A stretch of 44,071 nucleotides of DNA from Enterobacillus tribolii (GCF_003363015.1 NZ_QRAP01000015.1:1-44071); one strand, 5' to 3'; counted from the first letter of the stretch, positions 34,253 through 43,687 are shown. Notes: a model not told the origin generated them from the letters alone. A program made the numbers and translations.

Positions 34253-34981
34253 ATGAATAAATACGGGCTGTGGCCTCTGAGAATCATCTATGGTCTGTTG
34301 ATCATGATGGTAAGCGTGCACAGTATGGCCAGTATTATTATTAGCGGCACACGGGTTATTTATTCCGCAGAACAAAAAGAAGTCACAGTAAAATTGACCA
34401 ACGTGGGGAAAAAACCTGTTTTGATCCAAGCCTGGATCGATCGCGGGAATACGGATGAAAGCCCGGAGTCTATTCGTGTTCCTTTTATTCTTACGCCGTC
34501 GATTAATCGCGTTAACCCTGACCAGGGCCAAATGTTGCGCCTGAGTTTTACCGGCCCCGCGCTACCGGCAGATCGTGAGTCCGTTTTTTGGCTCAACGTG
34601 CTGGAGTTGCCCGCCAAGGTCCGTGCCGAGCAGATGCAAAATCATCTGCAGATGGCATTTCGTACGCGGATAAAACTCTTTTACCGCCCGGAAGGGCTGA
34701 AGGGCAAGGCTAATGAAGCGATTAAGGAAGCACAGTGGTATTCAGCCAACGGGAAGATAAGCGTCACCAATCCTACGCCTTATCATATATCGCTTGTTTC
34801 CCTGGCTTTTAAAACACCGCATGGCGAAAAAATAATTGAGGGCCAAATGTTGGAGCCTCAAAGTACCCGGGAAATTCCGTTTAACGAAATGCGTCATGAA
34901 TATAGCGGGCAATCATTGAATGTTGAGTTTGTGAATGATTACGGCGCAATAAATAAAATGATGGTCAGATTGAGCGGATAA
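34253..34981 (+). CDS. Periplasmic fimbrial chaperone (PapD family)
   Basis: A 242-residue chaperone with signal peptide (cleavage near SMA-SIII). The two-Ig-domain layout shows the usual landmarks: SGTRVIYSAEQKEVTVKLTN at the start, FWLNVLELPAK, RIKLFYRP with the subunit-anchoring Lys, and NDYGAINKM at the end. The F1-G1 loop is short, pointing to the FGS class. AGGAA precedes ATG 34253. It folds the pilins and delivers them to the usher encoded next. Confidence 0.93.
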   Translation: MNKYGLWPLRIIYGLLIMMVSVHSMASIIISGTRVIYSAEQKEVTVKLTNVGKKPVLIQAWIDRGNTDESPESIRVPFILTPSINRVNPDQGQMLRLSFTGPALPADRESVFWLNVLELPAKVRAEQMQNHLQMAFRTRIKLFYRPEGLKGKANEAIKEAQWYSANGKISVTNPTPYHISLVSLAFKTPHGEKIIEGQMLEPQSTREIPFNEMRHEYSGQSLNVEFVNDYGAINKMMVRLSG

Positions 34982-35004
34982 CCCTTAATTAAGGATGAAC
35001 ACTT

Positions 35005-37563
35005 ATGTATCAAGGATACGATACCTGTGTGGAAAAGGATGCATCCGGAGGGGGCCGGCTGATACTGCCTCTCGGATTGCTGTGCATCGTCGTCAGTTTT
35101 TCATCCCCTCTCTGCGTTGCGGAAACTGATATTGACGTCGTCGAATTCGACCCGGTTTTTCTTAACCTCAGGCAGGCCGGCTCTGTTGATTTATCCCGGT
35201 TCAGCAGCGGTGCGGCCGCGCAGCCGGGGAAGTATAACGCAGAGATCTATATCAACTCACAACAGGTGGGAAGTGAGATGATTGAAATTCGTGAGCGGGC
35301 TGATAAAACAACATTTCCGTGCGTCAGCCCGGCAGTTTTACGCCACGTGGATTTTGCCGCTATCGGTGATACACCGGCTGTTCCGTCGGCCGGAGAGGCG
35401 TGTATCGATCTTGCCGCTCTGCTGCCTGTCGGTCAGGTAACGTTTAATAGCTCAATGCTGCGGCTGGACATTATTGTGCCGCAAAAATACCTGCTCAAAA
35501 CGGCCAGAGGAATGGTTAACCCCGCACTGTGGGACAGCGGCATTCCTGCGTTGCTGCTGGGCTATAACATGAACGGCTATACCCGGGAAGTGGCGGGCAG
35601 GCACTACCGTTCTATCTATGCGGGACTCAACGGCGGCCTTAATTTAGGCGCCTGGTATCTGCGTCATAATGGTAGCTACATGTGGGCCTCAGACAGCGCC
35701 CACCAATATGAGTCCATCAATACCTACCTGCAACGCGATATTCCGTCATTAAGCGCCCGTCTGCTGGTGGGGCAGTCCAATACAACCGGTATCCTGTTCG
35801 ACACGCTGCCATTCAGCGGTATTCAATTAGCCAGCGACGAGCGCATGCTGGCAGAGTCGCAGCGTGGATATGCCCCTGAAATACGCGGCGTAGCCAGGAC
35901 AAACGCCAAAGTAGAGGTAATACAGAATAACCAGACGATTTATGAAATCACCGTAGCGCCCGGCGAATTTGTTATTGATGATCTGTATCCGACAGGATAC
36001 GGCGGCGATCTGCGGGTCAACGTACGTGAAGCAGACGGCAGCATGCAAACATTTACCGTGCCTTATGCTTCATTGGCGCAGCTGCTGCGCCCTGGCGCTG
36101 AACGCTATTCGGTCACGGCAGGAAAGCTGCGTTCTGCCGCTTTATCCTCAAAGCCTGAGTTTTATGAAGCAACGTATCAGCGCGGGATGACCAACGCCAT
36201 CACCGCCTACGGCGGGCTTCAGGCCAGTACGCACTATGCGGCGCTGCAATTGGGCGCGTCTTTCGCCACGTCATTCGGGGCGCTGGCCTTTGATGTTACG
36301 CAGGCCAGGGCGGCAATGCCCGGGCTGATGCTGCAAGACGGCACCCGCAGCGGCGGAACACGGAAAGGGCAGAGTTACCGGCTGAGCTTCAGTAAGGCCA
36401 TTCAGGAAACGAACAGCAACCTGTCGTTGGCGGCGTACCGTTTTTCAACGCGCGACTACATGGATTTCATGACCGCAATGCAATCGCGTGCTGCACTGCG
36501 TCGCGGTGACGCCGCCGACAGCATCTGGCGGGCGAAGAACCGCGTTACGCTGACGCTGGGGCAGGGGTTGCCCGAAAACCTGGGGCAGATTTACGCCAGT
36601 GCCTCACTGCAAAACTACTGGTATCACGGGGGCTATGAGCGGCAGTTTCAGGTTGGCTATAGCCACCGCTTCAGAAATGTGACCTACAACCTGAACGTCA
36701 ATCGCAGCCGGGATAATAACGGCCGCACGCAGGATACTTACATGCTGAGCCTGAGCTTTCCGCTGGGGCGCAGCGGTGTTTCGAATACGCCTCAAATGCG
36801 TTTTGATCTGGCGCACGATACCGGGGGCCGCAGCCGGACGCAGAGTTCGCTTTCCGGCACCCTGGGTCAGGACAGCGCATTCAGCTACAACACGACGCTG
36901 GCCTATGCCAACAACGGCGCCGGCAGCAGTGCGACCCTGAATGGCCAGTACCGTAGCCCGCTGACACAGGCATTTGCGTCATTCAGCCGGGGTAATCACT
37001 ACAGCAGCGCATCGGCCGGGCTGTCGGGGACGCTCCTGGCCCATGCCGGAGGCATCACCTTGACACCCTATACCAGCGATACCTTCGCGCTGGTTGAAGC
37101 CCCGGGCGCGACGGGAGCCAAAGTCTCCTCTTACCCGGGAATACGGGTAGACCGGCGCGGTTATGCGGCAGTTCCTTACCTGACCCCGTATCAGATGAAT
37201 GAAATCAGCATCGATCCCAAAGGGATGTCACATCATGTGGAACTGAAAAATACGATGCAAAAGACAGCCCCCTATTCAGGCGCCGTTGTGAAGCTCAATT
37301 ATCACACTGAGCGGGGCATACCGTTGTTAACCTACGCCACCTACCAGGGGGCGCCGTTGCCGTTCGGCTCCCGGGTTTTTAACGACCTGAATGAAAGCGT
37401 GGGAAGCGTCGGGCAGGCCGGGCAGGTTTTTGCCAGGGTGACACAAACACAGGGTCAGCTGCGTATTCAGTGGGGAGAGGATGACGCAACGTTGTGCACG
37501 ATAAATTATGCCTTACCGGCGACACAAAAAGATCTTACCCCCTTCACATCAGTGTGTCGCTAA
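35005..37563 (+). CDS. Outer-membrane fimbrial usher (FimD/PapC family)
   Basis: An 852-residue usher, typical length. After a signal peptide the N-terminal periplasmic domain begins VVEFDPVFLN. The 24-strand barrel, a plug region around GFVIDDLYPTGYGGDL-type sequence (APGEFVIDDLYPTGYGG) and two C-terminal domains ending with a cysteine pair (TLCTINY and SVCR) follow. It exports and polymerises pilins at the outer membrane. AAGGA is 9 bases before the ATG. The adhesin gene starts 15 bases after its stop. Confidence 0.95.
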   Translation: MYQGYDTCVEKDASGGGRLILPLGLLCIVVSFSSPLCVAETDIDVVEFDPVFLNLRQAGSVDLSRFSSGAAAQPGKYNAEIYINSQQVGSEMIEIRERADKTTFPCVSPAVLRHVDFAAIGDTPAVPSAGEACIDLAALLPVGQVTFNSSMLRLDIIVPQKYLLKTARGMVNPALWDSGIPALLLGYNMNGYTREVAGRHYRSIYAGLNGGLNLGAWYLRHNGSYMWASDSAHQYESINTYLQRDIPSLSARLLVGQSNTTGILFDTLPFSGIQLASDERMLAESQRGYAPEIRGVARTNAKVEVIQNNQTIYEITVAPGEFVIDDLYPTGYGGDLRVNVREADGSMQTFTVPYASLAQLLRPGAERYSVTAGKLRSAALSSKPEFYEATYQRGMTNAITAYGGLQASTHYAALQLGASFATSFGALAFDVTQARAAMPGLMLQDGTRSGGTRKGQSYRLSFSKAIQETNSNLSLAAYRFSTRDYMDFMTAMQSRAALRRGDAADSIWRAKNRVTLTLGQGLPENLGQIYASASLQNYWYHGGYERQFQVGYSHRFRNVTYNLNVNRSRDNNGRTQDTYMLSLSFPLGRSGVSNTPQMRFDLAHDTGGRSRTQSSLSGTLGQDSAFSYNTTLAYANNGAGSSATLNGQYRSPLTQAFASFSRGNHYSSASAGLSGTLLAHAGGITLTPYTSDTFALVEAPGATGAKVSSYPGIRVDRRGYAAVPYLTPYQMNEISIDPKGMSHHVELKNTMQKTAPYSGAVVKLNYHTERGIPLLTYATYQGAPLPFGSRVFNDLNESVGSVGQAGQVFARVTQTQGQLRIQWGEDDATLCTINYALPATQKDLTPFTSVCR

Positions 37564-37578
37564 ACAGGAGTCGACGTC

Positions 37579-38778
37579 ATGTATTATTGCGTAACCAAGA
37601 GCATCACCTTTTCAGTCCGGATGAGAAAAATGGTGCTGTTCTGTGCAGAAAGCCTGCTGCTGTTCCTGTTCAGCGTGCAGGCCCATGCGCTGATTCACTG
37701 TTCAGCCACCGGGCCGGCAGGGATCACCGATATTTTGAATATCGCGCCGGCAAACATTTCCGCCGGCGCCGATGTTCCGGTTGGTGGTGAGGTGTATAAA
37801 GGGCGCTATGAACGCAGCAGCCAATTCATGGGCGAAGTATCGTGTATCAGCAATCGCGCGGAGAGGCTGAACATAAAAGCCGTGTGGCGTGTTACACGAG
37901 GGTCAGCCTACGGTATGGCTGATCCCGTTCCCGGCTCGCCGGATAACGGGAGAATTTATAAGACCAGCGTGCCCGGTATTGGTGTTGTGGTCTCCGCAGG
38001 TTCTTCCGGGGGGCTGACGGAGAACGTGGCACACACGCTGGCAACCGTTAATGAAATGCTCAGCCCGGATACCCCTAAATCGTCGCCAGGCACCGTTAAG
38101 CTTACCGCCTACGCGACGCTGGTGAAGATCGGCCCCGTGCAACCCGGTATTTATACATTCAGTGATGCGGATTTTCCCCAACTGAGTTACCGCTGGGAAA
38201 ATAACGGCAGCGACATAACGGGGCTGCCTCATCGCGTTGTAACGGTAGGCTTTAGCGGGAATATCACGATGAACGTGCAAACCTGTCAGACGCCGGACGT
38301 TAACGTTGCGCTGGGATCGCATGACATTACCCGGTTTACGAACGTAGGGGCGACAACATCCTGGGTTGATGCGTCGATCGTACTGGTAAACTGCCCTGTA
38401 TTCCACGGGTATTACAAAACCGGAAACCCGTCTCAGCTTTACCTGAACGGGCCGCCCGCGACGCCGACGGAAGCGCTGAGCAACTCAGTCCGCGTGCGTA
38501 TTACGCCGGCAACGCAGGTCGTGAACGCCGCCGCCGGCATCATGACGCTGTCGCCGGACGCCAACGCCGCGAGCGGCGTCGGGATCCAACTGGGATGGGG
38601 AAGCGCGGATGCAACGCCGGTGCCGTTTGACTTTAGCGGGGAAAATACCCTGCCGCTGCCGAAAACAGGGCAGGCGACTATCCGGATCCCGGTGTCAGCG
38701 CGTTACATTGCAACAGAAAATACACTAACACCGGGTAAAGCAAACGGTGCGGCAACGTTTATGGTGAACTATTACTGA
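37579..38778 (+). CDS. Fimbrial tip adhesin / minor subunit
   Basis: A 399-residue two-domain protein. A long signal region ends near VQAHA-LIHC. An N-terminal receptor-binding-like domain (~40-220) is followed by a C-terminal pilin domain with cysteines in VQTCQTPD and VLVNCPV and the terminal beta strand GAATFMVNYY. Length and position at the end of the operon are those of FimH-type adhesins. The receptor is unknown. CAGGAG lies 8 bases before ATG 37579; an ATG at 37621 would give a shorter signal peptide but has no ribosome site. Confidence 0.85.
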   Translation: MYYCVTKSITFSVRMRKMVLFCAESLLLFLFSVQAHALIHCSATGPAGITDILNIAPANISAGADVPVGGEVYKGRYERSSQFMGEVSCISNRAERLNIKAVWRVTRGSAYGMADPVPGSPDNGRIYKTSVPGIGVVVSAGSSGGLTENVAHTLATVNEMLSPDTPKSSPGTVKLTAYATLVKIGPVQPGIYTFSDADFPQLSYRWENNGSDITGLPHRVVTVGFSGNITMNVQTCQTPDVNVALGSHDITRFTNVGATTSWVDASIVLVNCPVFHGYYKTGNPSQLYLNGPPATPTEALSNSVRVRITPATQVVNAAAGIMTLSPDANAASGVGIQLGWGSADATPVPFDFSGENTLPLPKTGQATIRIPVSARYIATENTLTPGKANGAATFMVNYY

Positions 38779-38891
38779 GTATGGCGCCCGTACTCATTCG
38801 TCGGACAATAAAATTAATTCAGGGTATCAAGCGGGTACATCTCAACAAACTCCTCTACACTGCTAACACGATCCGCTTTCGGGGAAGTGAT

Positions 38892-39845
38892 ATGAGTGAC
38901 GGCATAAGCATCGGAATCAGTGCCTGTCTGCTGGGTAATGCGGTACGTTTTGATGGTGGTCATAAGCGCTGCGAATTTGCTGTGGAGCAGCTGGCTCCTT
39001 ATGTAGAGTTTGAGGGGATTTGTCCGGAAATGGCGATCGGTCTGCCGACGCCGCGGCCAGCGCTGCGCTTGAATAAAGACCGGCAACAGGTGCGCTTGTG
39101 TTACTCCAATGACCGCAGCGTTGACCTTACCGGGCAAATGCAGACGTTTTCAGAGCAGCGCATCGCCAGCCTGCGGTGGCTGTGTGGCTATATTGTCTGC
39201 GCCAAATCGCCCAGTTGCGGGATGGAAAGGGTTAAAGTTTATGATGAAAACAGTGCCGGGGTGCGTAAAAGCGGCACCGGGCTGTTTACTGCCGAGCTGT
39301 TACGTCAGATGCCATGGCTGCCGGTGGAGGAAGATGGCCGCCTTAACGATGCCGGGCTGCGGGAGAACTTCATCGAGCGGATTTTTGCGCTCCACGATCT
39401 GAATACACTCTGGCGCGGTGGATTAACCCGCGGAGGCCTGATTGCTTTTCACAGCCGTTACAAACTTTCGCTGCTGGCGCATTCGCAACCAGGATATCGC
39501 GAACTCGGACGCTTTGTCGCGAATATCGAACACAGCGAAAGCCTTGAGGCGTTCGCGCAGGAGTACCGTCACCGGCTGATGGCGATCCTGCGTCAGAAGG
39601 CGACCCGCCGTAATCACACCAACGTGCTGATGCATGTACAGGGCTATTTCCGCCGCTATCTCAGCAGCGCGCAGCGCCAGGAACTGGCAGCCCTGATCGA
39701 TCGCTATCGCCGGGGGATGCAACCGCTGCTGGCGCCGATTACGCTGATAAAGCACTATATGGCCGAATATCCGGACAGCTATCTGGCCCAACAGCGTTAC
39801 TTTGAACCCTATCCGGAGGCGCTATGCCTGCGCTACGGCTATTAG
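38892..39845 (+). CDS. ybgA: YbgA family protein (DUF523-DUF1722 fusion)
   Basis: A 317-residue protein: an N-terminal DUF523 part with ISACLLGNAVRFDGGHKR, EGICPEMAIGLPTPR and AKSPSCGMERVKVY (conserved cysteines), then a DUF1722 part (about 195-310) with FHSRYKLSLLAHSQPGYRELG. The domain order is that of E. coli YbgA, which also lies directly before phr. Function unknown; a role linked to photolyase or tRNA sulfur chemistry is only speculation. ATG 38892 matches the family start. phrB begins 15 bases after the stop, so cotranscription is likely. Confidence 0.9.
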   Translation: MSDGISIGISACLLGNAVRFDGGHKRCEFAVEQLAPYVEFEGICPEMAIGLPTPRPALRLNKDRQQVRLCYSNDRSVDLTGQMQTFSEQRIASLRWLCGYIVCAKSPSCGMERVKVYDENSAGVRKSGTGLFTAELLRQMPWLPVEEDGRLNDAGLRENFIERIFALHDLNTLWRGGLTRGGLIAFHSRYKLSLLAHSQPGYRELGRFVANIEHSESLEAFAQEYRHRLMAILRQKATRRNHTNVLMHVQGYFRRYLSSAQRQELAALIDRYRRGMQPLLAPITLIKHYMAEYPDSYLAQQRYFEPYPEALCLRYGY

Positions 39846-39860
39846 CGGCTAAGACATATT

Positions 39861-41294
39861 ATGATCACTCATCTGGTTTGGTTACGTAACGATCTGCGCA
39901 TTACGGATAATAAAGCGTTGCATGCGGCCTGCAGCAATCCTGACGCCAGGGTGCTGGCCGTGTTCATTGCGACGCCACAGCAGTGGAAGCGCCATCATAT
40001 GGCTCCCCGTCAGGCGGCATTTATCCATGCCAACTTGCTGGAAGTACAGCGCGCGCTGGCTGAGCGCGGTATTGAACTGGTCAGCCAGGAATGCAGCGAC
40101 TTTCCCGCCGCAGTAAACTGGCTGGTGAGTTTTTGCCGTCAGCAGCAGGTATCGGCGCTGTTTTACAACCGGCAGTATGAAATTAATGAGCGCCGGCGTG
40201 ATGAGCAACTTGAGCAGGCACTGACAGGCATGACGACCTGCCACGGCTTTGACGACGGACTGTTGCTCCCGCCGGGTGACGTAAAGACCGGCAGCGGTGA
40301 GATGTACAAGGTGTATACCCCGTTCCGCCGGGCCTTTATTCAGCGGCTGACGGAGTCTGATGTGACTTCTCTGCCACCTCCGCGCCCGAGGGGAAAAGTC
40401 ATAGCCAATGCTGGTGTGGGCGCGTTTAACTATCCGCCGGCTGAGGCTGGAGCCGCTTATCCCGCGGGCGAAGAGGCGGCGTTGCGGCGGCTGCGGGCTT
40501 TCTGTCGTGAACAGGTAGCCGATTACCTGAAGCTGCGCGATTTTCCCGCCATTGCCGGAACCAGCAACCTTTCTCCGTATCTGGCCATTGGCGTGCTTTC
40601 TCCCCGGCAGTGTTTCAACCGCCTGCGCGCGGAGTGCCCCAGGGTGTTGGAGGAGCCGCAAAGCGGAGCTTTTGCCTGGCTTAATGAGCTGATTTGGCGG
40701 GAGTTCTATCGTCATCTGATGGTGGCGCATCCCGCATTATGTATGCAGCGCCCCTTTATCGCGTGGACAGACCGGATACGCTGGAACCGCAGCGAGACAG
40801 ACTTACAGGCCTGGCAGCAGGGCTGTACCGGCTATCCGATCGTCGATGCTGCCATGCGCCAGCTTAATCACACGGGCTGGATGCATAACCGGCTGCGGAT
40901 GATCTGCGCCAGCTTTCTGGTCAAGGATCTGTTAATTGACTGGCGCGCGGGCGAACGTTATTTCATGTCCCAACTGCTGGATGGCGATCTGGCCGCTAAC
41001 AACGGCGGCTGGCAGTGGGCGGCTTCCACCGGCACCGATGCGGTGCCTTATTTTCGTATTTTTAATCCGACGACTCAGGGCGAGCGTTTTGATCCGCAGG
41101 GGCATTTCATCCGCCGCTGGCTGCCTGAACTGGCGGAGGTGCCAGATAAAGATATTCATCAGCCGCATCGTTGGGCGCAAAAGGAGGGACGGGAACTCGA
41201 CTATCCACTGCCAATCGTCGATCACCGCCAGGCGCGGCTGGATACGCTGGCGGCCTTTGAGGCTGCCAGGCGTTTTGATGGTAATTCAATGTGA
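39861..41294 (+). CDS. phrB: Deoxyribodipyrimidine photolyase PhrB
   Basis: A 477-residue class I CPD photolyase that repairs UV-induced pyrimidine dimers using blue light, FADH- and an antenna. The N-terminal antenna domain starts THLVWLRNDLRITDN. The C-terminal FAD domain carries WLNELIWREFYRHLM, HNRLRMICASFLVKDLL and GDLAANNGGWQWAASTGTD with the Trp electron-transfer chain. Full length compared with E. coli (472). It follows ybgA as in E. coli. Confidence 0.96.
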   Translation: MITHLVWLRNDLRITDNKALHAACSNPDARVLAVFIATPQQWKRHHMAPRQAAFIHANLLEVQRALAERGIELVSQECSDFPAAVNWLVSFCRQQQVSALFYNRQYEINERRRDEQLEQALTGMTTCHGFDDGLLLPPGDVKTGSGEMYKVYTPFRRAFIQRLTESDVTSLPPPRPRGKVIANAGVGAFNYPPAEAGAAYPAGEEAALRRLRAFCREQVADYLKLRDFPAIAGTSNLSPYLAIGVLSPRQCFNRLRAECPRVLEEPQSGAFAWLNELIWREFYRHLMVAHPALCMQRPFIAWTDRIRWNRSETDLQAWQQGCTGYPIVDAAMRQLNHTGWMHNRLRMICASFLVKDLLIDWRAGERYFMSQLLDGDLAANNGGWQWAASTGTDAVPYFRIFNPTTQGERFDPQGHFIRRWLPELAEVPDKDIHQPHRWAQKEGRELDYPLPIVDHRQARLDTLAAFEAARRFDGNSM

Positions 41295-41374
41295 GTATTG
41301 AGCAGCAGGGGATATGGCATTACGTGTGCTGATACTCAATGCCGGTTTAAATTTTGTGCTTTCATACCGTCACG

Positions 41375-41899
41375 TTAATGTTTCACCCATACGAGTTGAT
41401 CGACATTGAAACCCAGCATGCGCGCGGTATTCAGGTAATCCAGTTTTACGGTTTGCGGAATCGTTGGCGTACGTGACAGTATCCACAGATAGTCACGATT
41501 CGGGCCGCTGACCAGCGCGTACTGGTAGTTGTCGTCCAGCTTGATCACGTTATAACCGCCATAGAATGGCCCAAAGAATGAGACTTTCAGCGCTGCGGTG
41601 GTTGTGGCGCCAGTGAAATATGCTTTCCCTTCGCTTTCATTCCACTTATTTTTTAATGGATTGTATCCACGGTTCAGCACACTGATGCCGCCATCGCTGC
41701 GTTTACCGTAGGTGGCGGTAACTTGCTCAAGGCCTTGTTCGAAGCGGTTTTCCAGACGCGCGACTTCATACCATTTCCCCAGATAACGGCTGGCATCGAA
41801 GTGAGTGACGGGCTGCACCCCCTTTGGCGGTGTCGGGGACTGACAGGCAACCAGCGTTAGCATAAGAGCGACTCCGGTCAAAACAGGCCATAGCTTCAT
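41375..41899 (-). CDS. blc: Outer-membrane lipocalin Blc
   Basis: A 174-residue lipoprotein lipocalin. The signal ends LVAC (Cys19), the lipocalin motif YLGKWYEVARLENRFEQGL follows, and the body contains FFGPFYGGYNVIKLD and NRDYLWILSRTP, as in E. coli Blc. It binds lysophospholipids or fatty acids at the outer membrane during envelope stress and stationary phase. Convergent with phrB; AAGGAACC precedes the start on the minus strand. Confidence 0.94.
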   Translation of the reverse strand: MKLWPVLTGVALMLTLVACQSPTPPKGVQPVTHFDASRYLGKWYEVARLENRFEQGLEQVTATYGKRSDGGISVLNRGYNPLKNKWNESEGKAYFTGATTTAALKVSFFGPFYGGYNVIKLDDNYQYALVSGPNRDYLWILSRTPTIPQTVKLDYLNTARMLGFNVDQLVWVKH

Positions 41900-42355
41900 G
41901 AGGGTTCCTTTCTTTTTCGTGGCGGGATGTTAAGTGTAGTGCAAACTTTTTCTATTTCATTCGGCCTGGTGTGTATCGTGGAGTGATTTTTTGCTGTTGC
42001 GCAGGGTTGTTTTAATCCCTATCTGTAATATTTAGTTCTGTGGTTGATGGTTAATTAATGATGACAGATGAGATGAGACTTAGGGGAGGGGAGAGTTATG
42101 CAATCTTCAGTAATTGTCACTCAACCGGTCGTTTATGTGATAACCTTTTTTATTACTGGTTGCAGAAAATATAATTTTTAGGCGTAAAACCCAGGATAAT
42201 GAAAAGACTAGGATATAAGCTCCATTATTATATTAAAAGGATGGAGAATCTATCGAATTTAGAGTTTTTTTTTGCAATTCATCTTGATAATTTTTAGTAC
42301 ACCCTCACATATTCACATGGAGGGATTTCCTCTAGGAATATAAAGGAGAGTTACC
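41900..42355. other. AT-rich intergenic region with one possible small ORF
   Basis: Base composition falls sharply after blc and stays AT-rich to the window end, suggesting acquired DNA. Apart from the short ORF at 42098-42181 I see no gene. CACATATTCACATGGAGG-type sequence and a T run at 42265-42272 lie upstream of the small gene at 42356 and could hold its promoter. Confidence 0.4.
42098..42181 (+). CDS. Possible 27-residue hydrophobic small protein
   Basis: An ATG at 42098, 2-4 bases after a very strong purine run GGGGAGGGGAGAG, opens a 27-codon frame with the hydrophobic centre VIVTQPVVYVITFFITG and a basic end (CRKYN). This is the size and shape of single-span small membrane proteins or type I toxins. 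The ribosome site is close to the start codon, and no homologue is recognised, so it may be chance. Confidence 0.3.
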   Translation: MQSSVIVTQPVVYVITFFITGCRKYNF

Positions 42356-42496
42356 ATGAGTCTTAAGCCTGGTCCAAAACGCACAACAGAAGAATCAGAG
42401 AAAGAAGAACGTGATCGCCGGCAGCGTGTAGATCCTAAGAATCCAAATTCTATAGATAAACATGTTCCTCCGTTAAAACCGGCAAAACGACCTTAA
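42356..42496 (+). CDS. Small 46-residue highly charged hypothetical protein
   Basis: AAAGGAGAG lies 5-6 bases before ATG 42356, which opens a 46-codon frame starting MSLKPGPKRTTEESEKEERD and ending PPLKPAKRP. Almost half of the residues are charged, and Pro is frequent; there is no hydrophobic core, so it is probably disordered. The near-ideal ribosome site, clean stop and following hairpins argue for a real gene. I do not recognise the family. DNA- or RNA-binding is possible from the charge but unproven. Confidence 0.6.
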   Translation: MSLKPGPKRTTEESEKEERDRRQRVDPKNPNSIDKHVPPLKPAKRP

Positions 42497-42531
42497 TGCA
42501 ATATTGAAGTTTATATCGTTGTTTAACCTTT

Positions 42532-42571
42532 CTGAAGCCCAATAGCCTGAAAACGTACGATTGGGCTTCAG
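42532..42571. repeat. Perfect 12-bp inverted repeat after the small gene
   Basis: CTGAAGCCCAAT and ATTGGGCTTCAG flank a 16-base loop, forming a perfect 12-bp stem. No T run follows directly. It may be a processing or terminator structure for the 42356 gene, working with the weak terminator at 42580. Confidence 0.7.
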
Positions 42572-42579
42572 CTCCTACT

Positions 42580-42597
42580 GAGTGTTACACTCTTTTT
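42580..42597 (+). terminator. Short intrinsic terminator
   Basis: GAGTG-TTA-CACTC followed by TTTTT is a 5-bp stem with T tract, 84 bases after the small gene's stop. The stem is short, so efficiency is uncertain. Confidence 0.5.
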
Positions 42598-42680
42598 AGT
42601 GAAGAATTTTCTTGGGCTATGGCGTAGATAACTGATTAATCTGTTCCAGTTACGCTGAGCCAGCACTATATGAATGCTTT

Positions 42681-42974
42681 TTGCAAAGCAAATGTCTGCT
42701 TTTCGCTCACAGCGGAGCTTCAGCTCAGTTAGCCCGTTTCGTGCCAGAAGCGGAAGTTGTTAATGGCATGATGTATGAACCAATGGAGAGCCGATCATCT
42801 ATGCTCCTGTTAATCCATACTGGAAATATTGTTATCACTGGCCCTGCAACGGAAGCGCTAACTATATATTCTAACACTCCCATTGAGTCTACTACTTTGG
42901 TTAGGCAATTCTTACAGTTTAAAAGGACTTTTGGGGAGTTTTACTCGGCTAAATACCCGCCATCAATTGGATAA
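42681..42974 (+). CDS. Hypothetical protein or gene remnant
   Basis: A 97-codon open frame with TTG as first possible start (an internal ATG lies at about 42768) and no clear ribosome site. Blocks such as VPEAEVVNGMMYEPMESRSS and LLLIHTGNIVITGPATEA look like a folded domain rather than random translation, but I do not recognise the family. Its 3' end overlaps the convergent SDR gene by 34 bases. It may be the C-terminal piece of a longer gene truncated by rearrangement, consistent with IS debris 900 bases away. Confidence 0.35.
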   Translation: MQSKCLLFAHSGASAQLARFVPEAEVVNGMMYEPMESRSSMLLLIHTGNIVITGPATEALTIYSNTPIESTTLVRQFLQFKRTFGEFYSAKYPPSIG

Positions 42975-43687
42975 ACTCCTCCGGTACAGAACGCTGAGTT
43001 ATCTGACAGCAAAAACAATATGAAGTTTGCTATTTCTTGCATTTTTGCCATCCTTTTCATCGGGTGGCTATTTGCGAAACTACGTACGATATTTTCAGGA
43101 AATTCACTCATTCGTGGGGTTTGGACATAGCCCGGAGCGACCGCATTGATTCGAATACCTTGACATGCAAACTCTAGTGCTGCGGTTTGGGTTAAACCGA
43201 TTATACCATGTTTAGCCACGGTGTAAGGTGCTAATCCTGGAATACCAACCAGGCCATTTACTGCGGATAAATTAACAATAGATCCACCAAACTTCATCAT
43301 CTGAGGTATTTCATATTTAAGGCAGTAAAAAACGCCGCTCAATGAGGTGGCAATAACCTTATCCCAGTTTTCAACAGTCTGCTCTGTAATGTTTTTACCA
43401 TGTTCACCTGTTAAGCCTGCATTATTTACAGCATAATCAAGTCTGCCGAAATGTTTGATAACCTCATCGATCATTTGCCGTACTTGTTCAGGCTGTGACA
43501 CATCACATCCGATCCCTATCGCTTGTTGTCCCTGTGAAGATAATCGTTTCGCTTTTTGTTTAGCCTGCTCTGACGAGCGGGATACAATAACGACCTTAGT
43601 GTCATGTTTGTGTAATTGATCCGCGACTGCCTCACCTATACCTGCGGTACTTCCTGTTATGACAGCAACTTTATTCTGAAAATTCAT
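42941..43687 (-). CDS. Short-chain dehydrogenase/reductase
   Basis: A 248-residue classical SDR. The cofactor site GSTAGIG lies near residues 12-18, NNAG near 89-92, the catalytic Ser in NLSAVNG, and YTVAK holds the Tyr-Lys pair. The C-terminal CTGGVYPIDGGY is typical of the family. No acidic residue specifying NAD is certain from reading alone. The substrate is unknown. AGGGGG lies 4-5 bases before the ATG. The gene is AT-richer than the core genes upstream and sits among IS remnants, suggesting horizontal gain. Confidence 0.88.
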   Translation of the reverse strand: MNFQNKVAVITGSTAGIGEAVADQLHKHDTKVVIVSRSSEQAKQKAKRLSSQGQQAIGIGCDVSQPEQVRQMIDEVIKHFGRLDYAVNNAGLTGEHGKNITEQTVENWDKVIATSLSGVFYCLKYEIPQMMKFGGSIVNLSAVNGLVGIPGLAPYTVAKHGIIGLTQTAALEFACQGIRINAVAPGYVQTPRMSEFPENIVRSFANSHPMKRMAKMQEIANFILFLLSDNSAFCTGGVYPIDGGYLAE

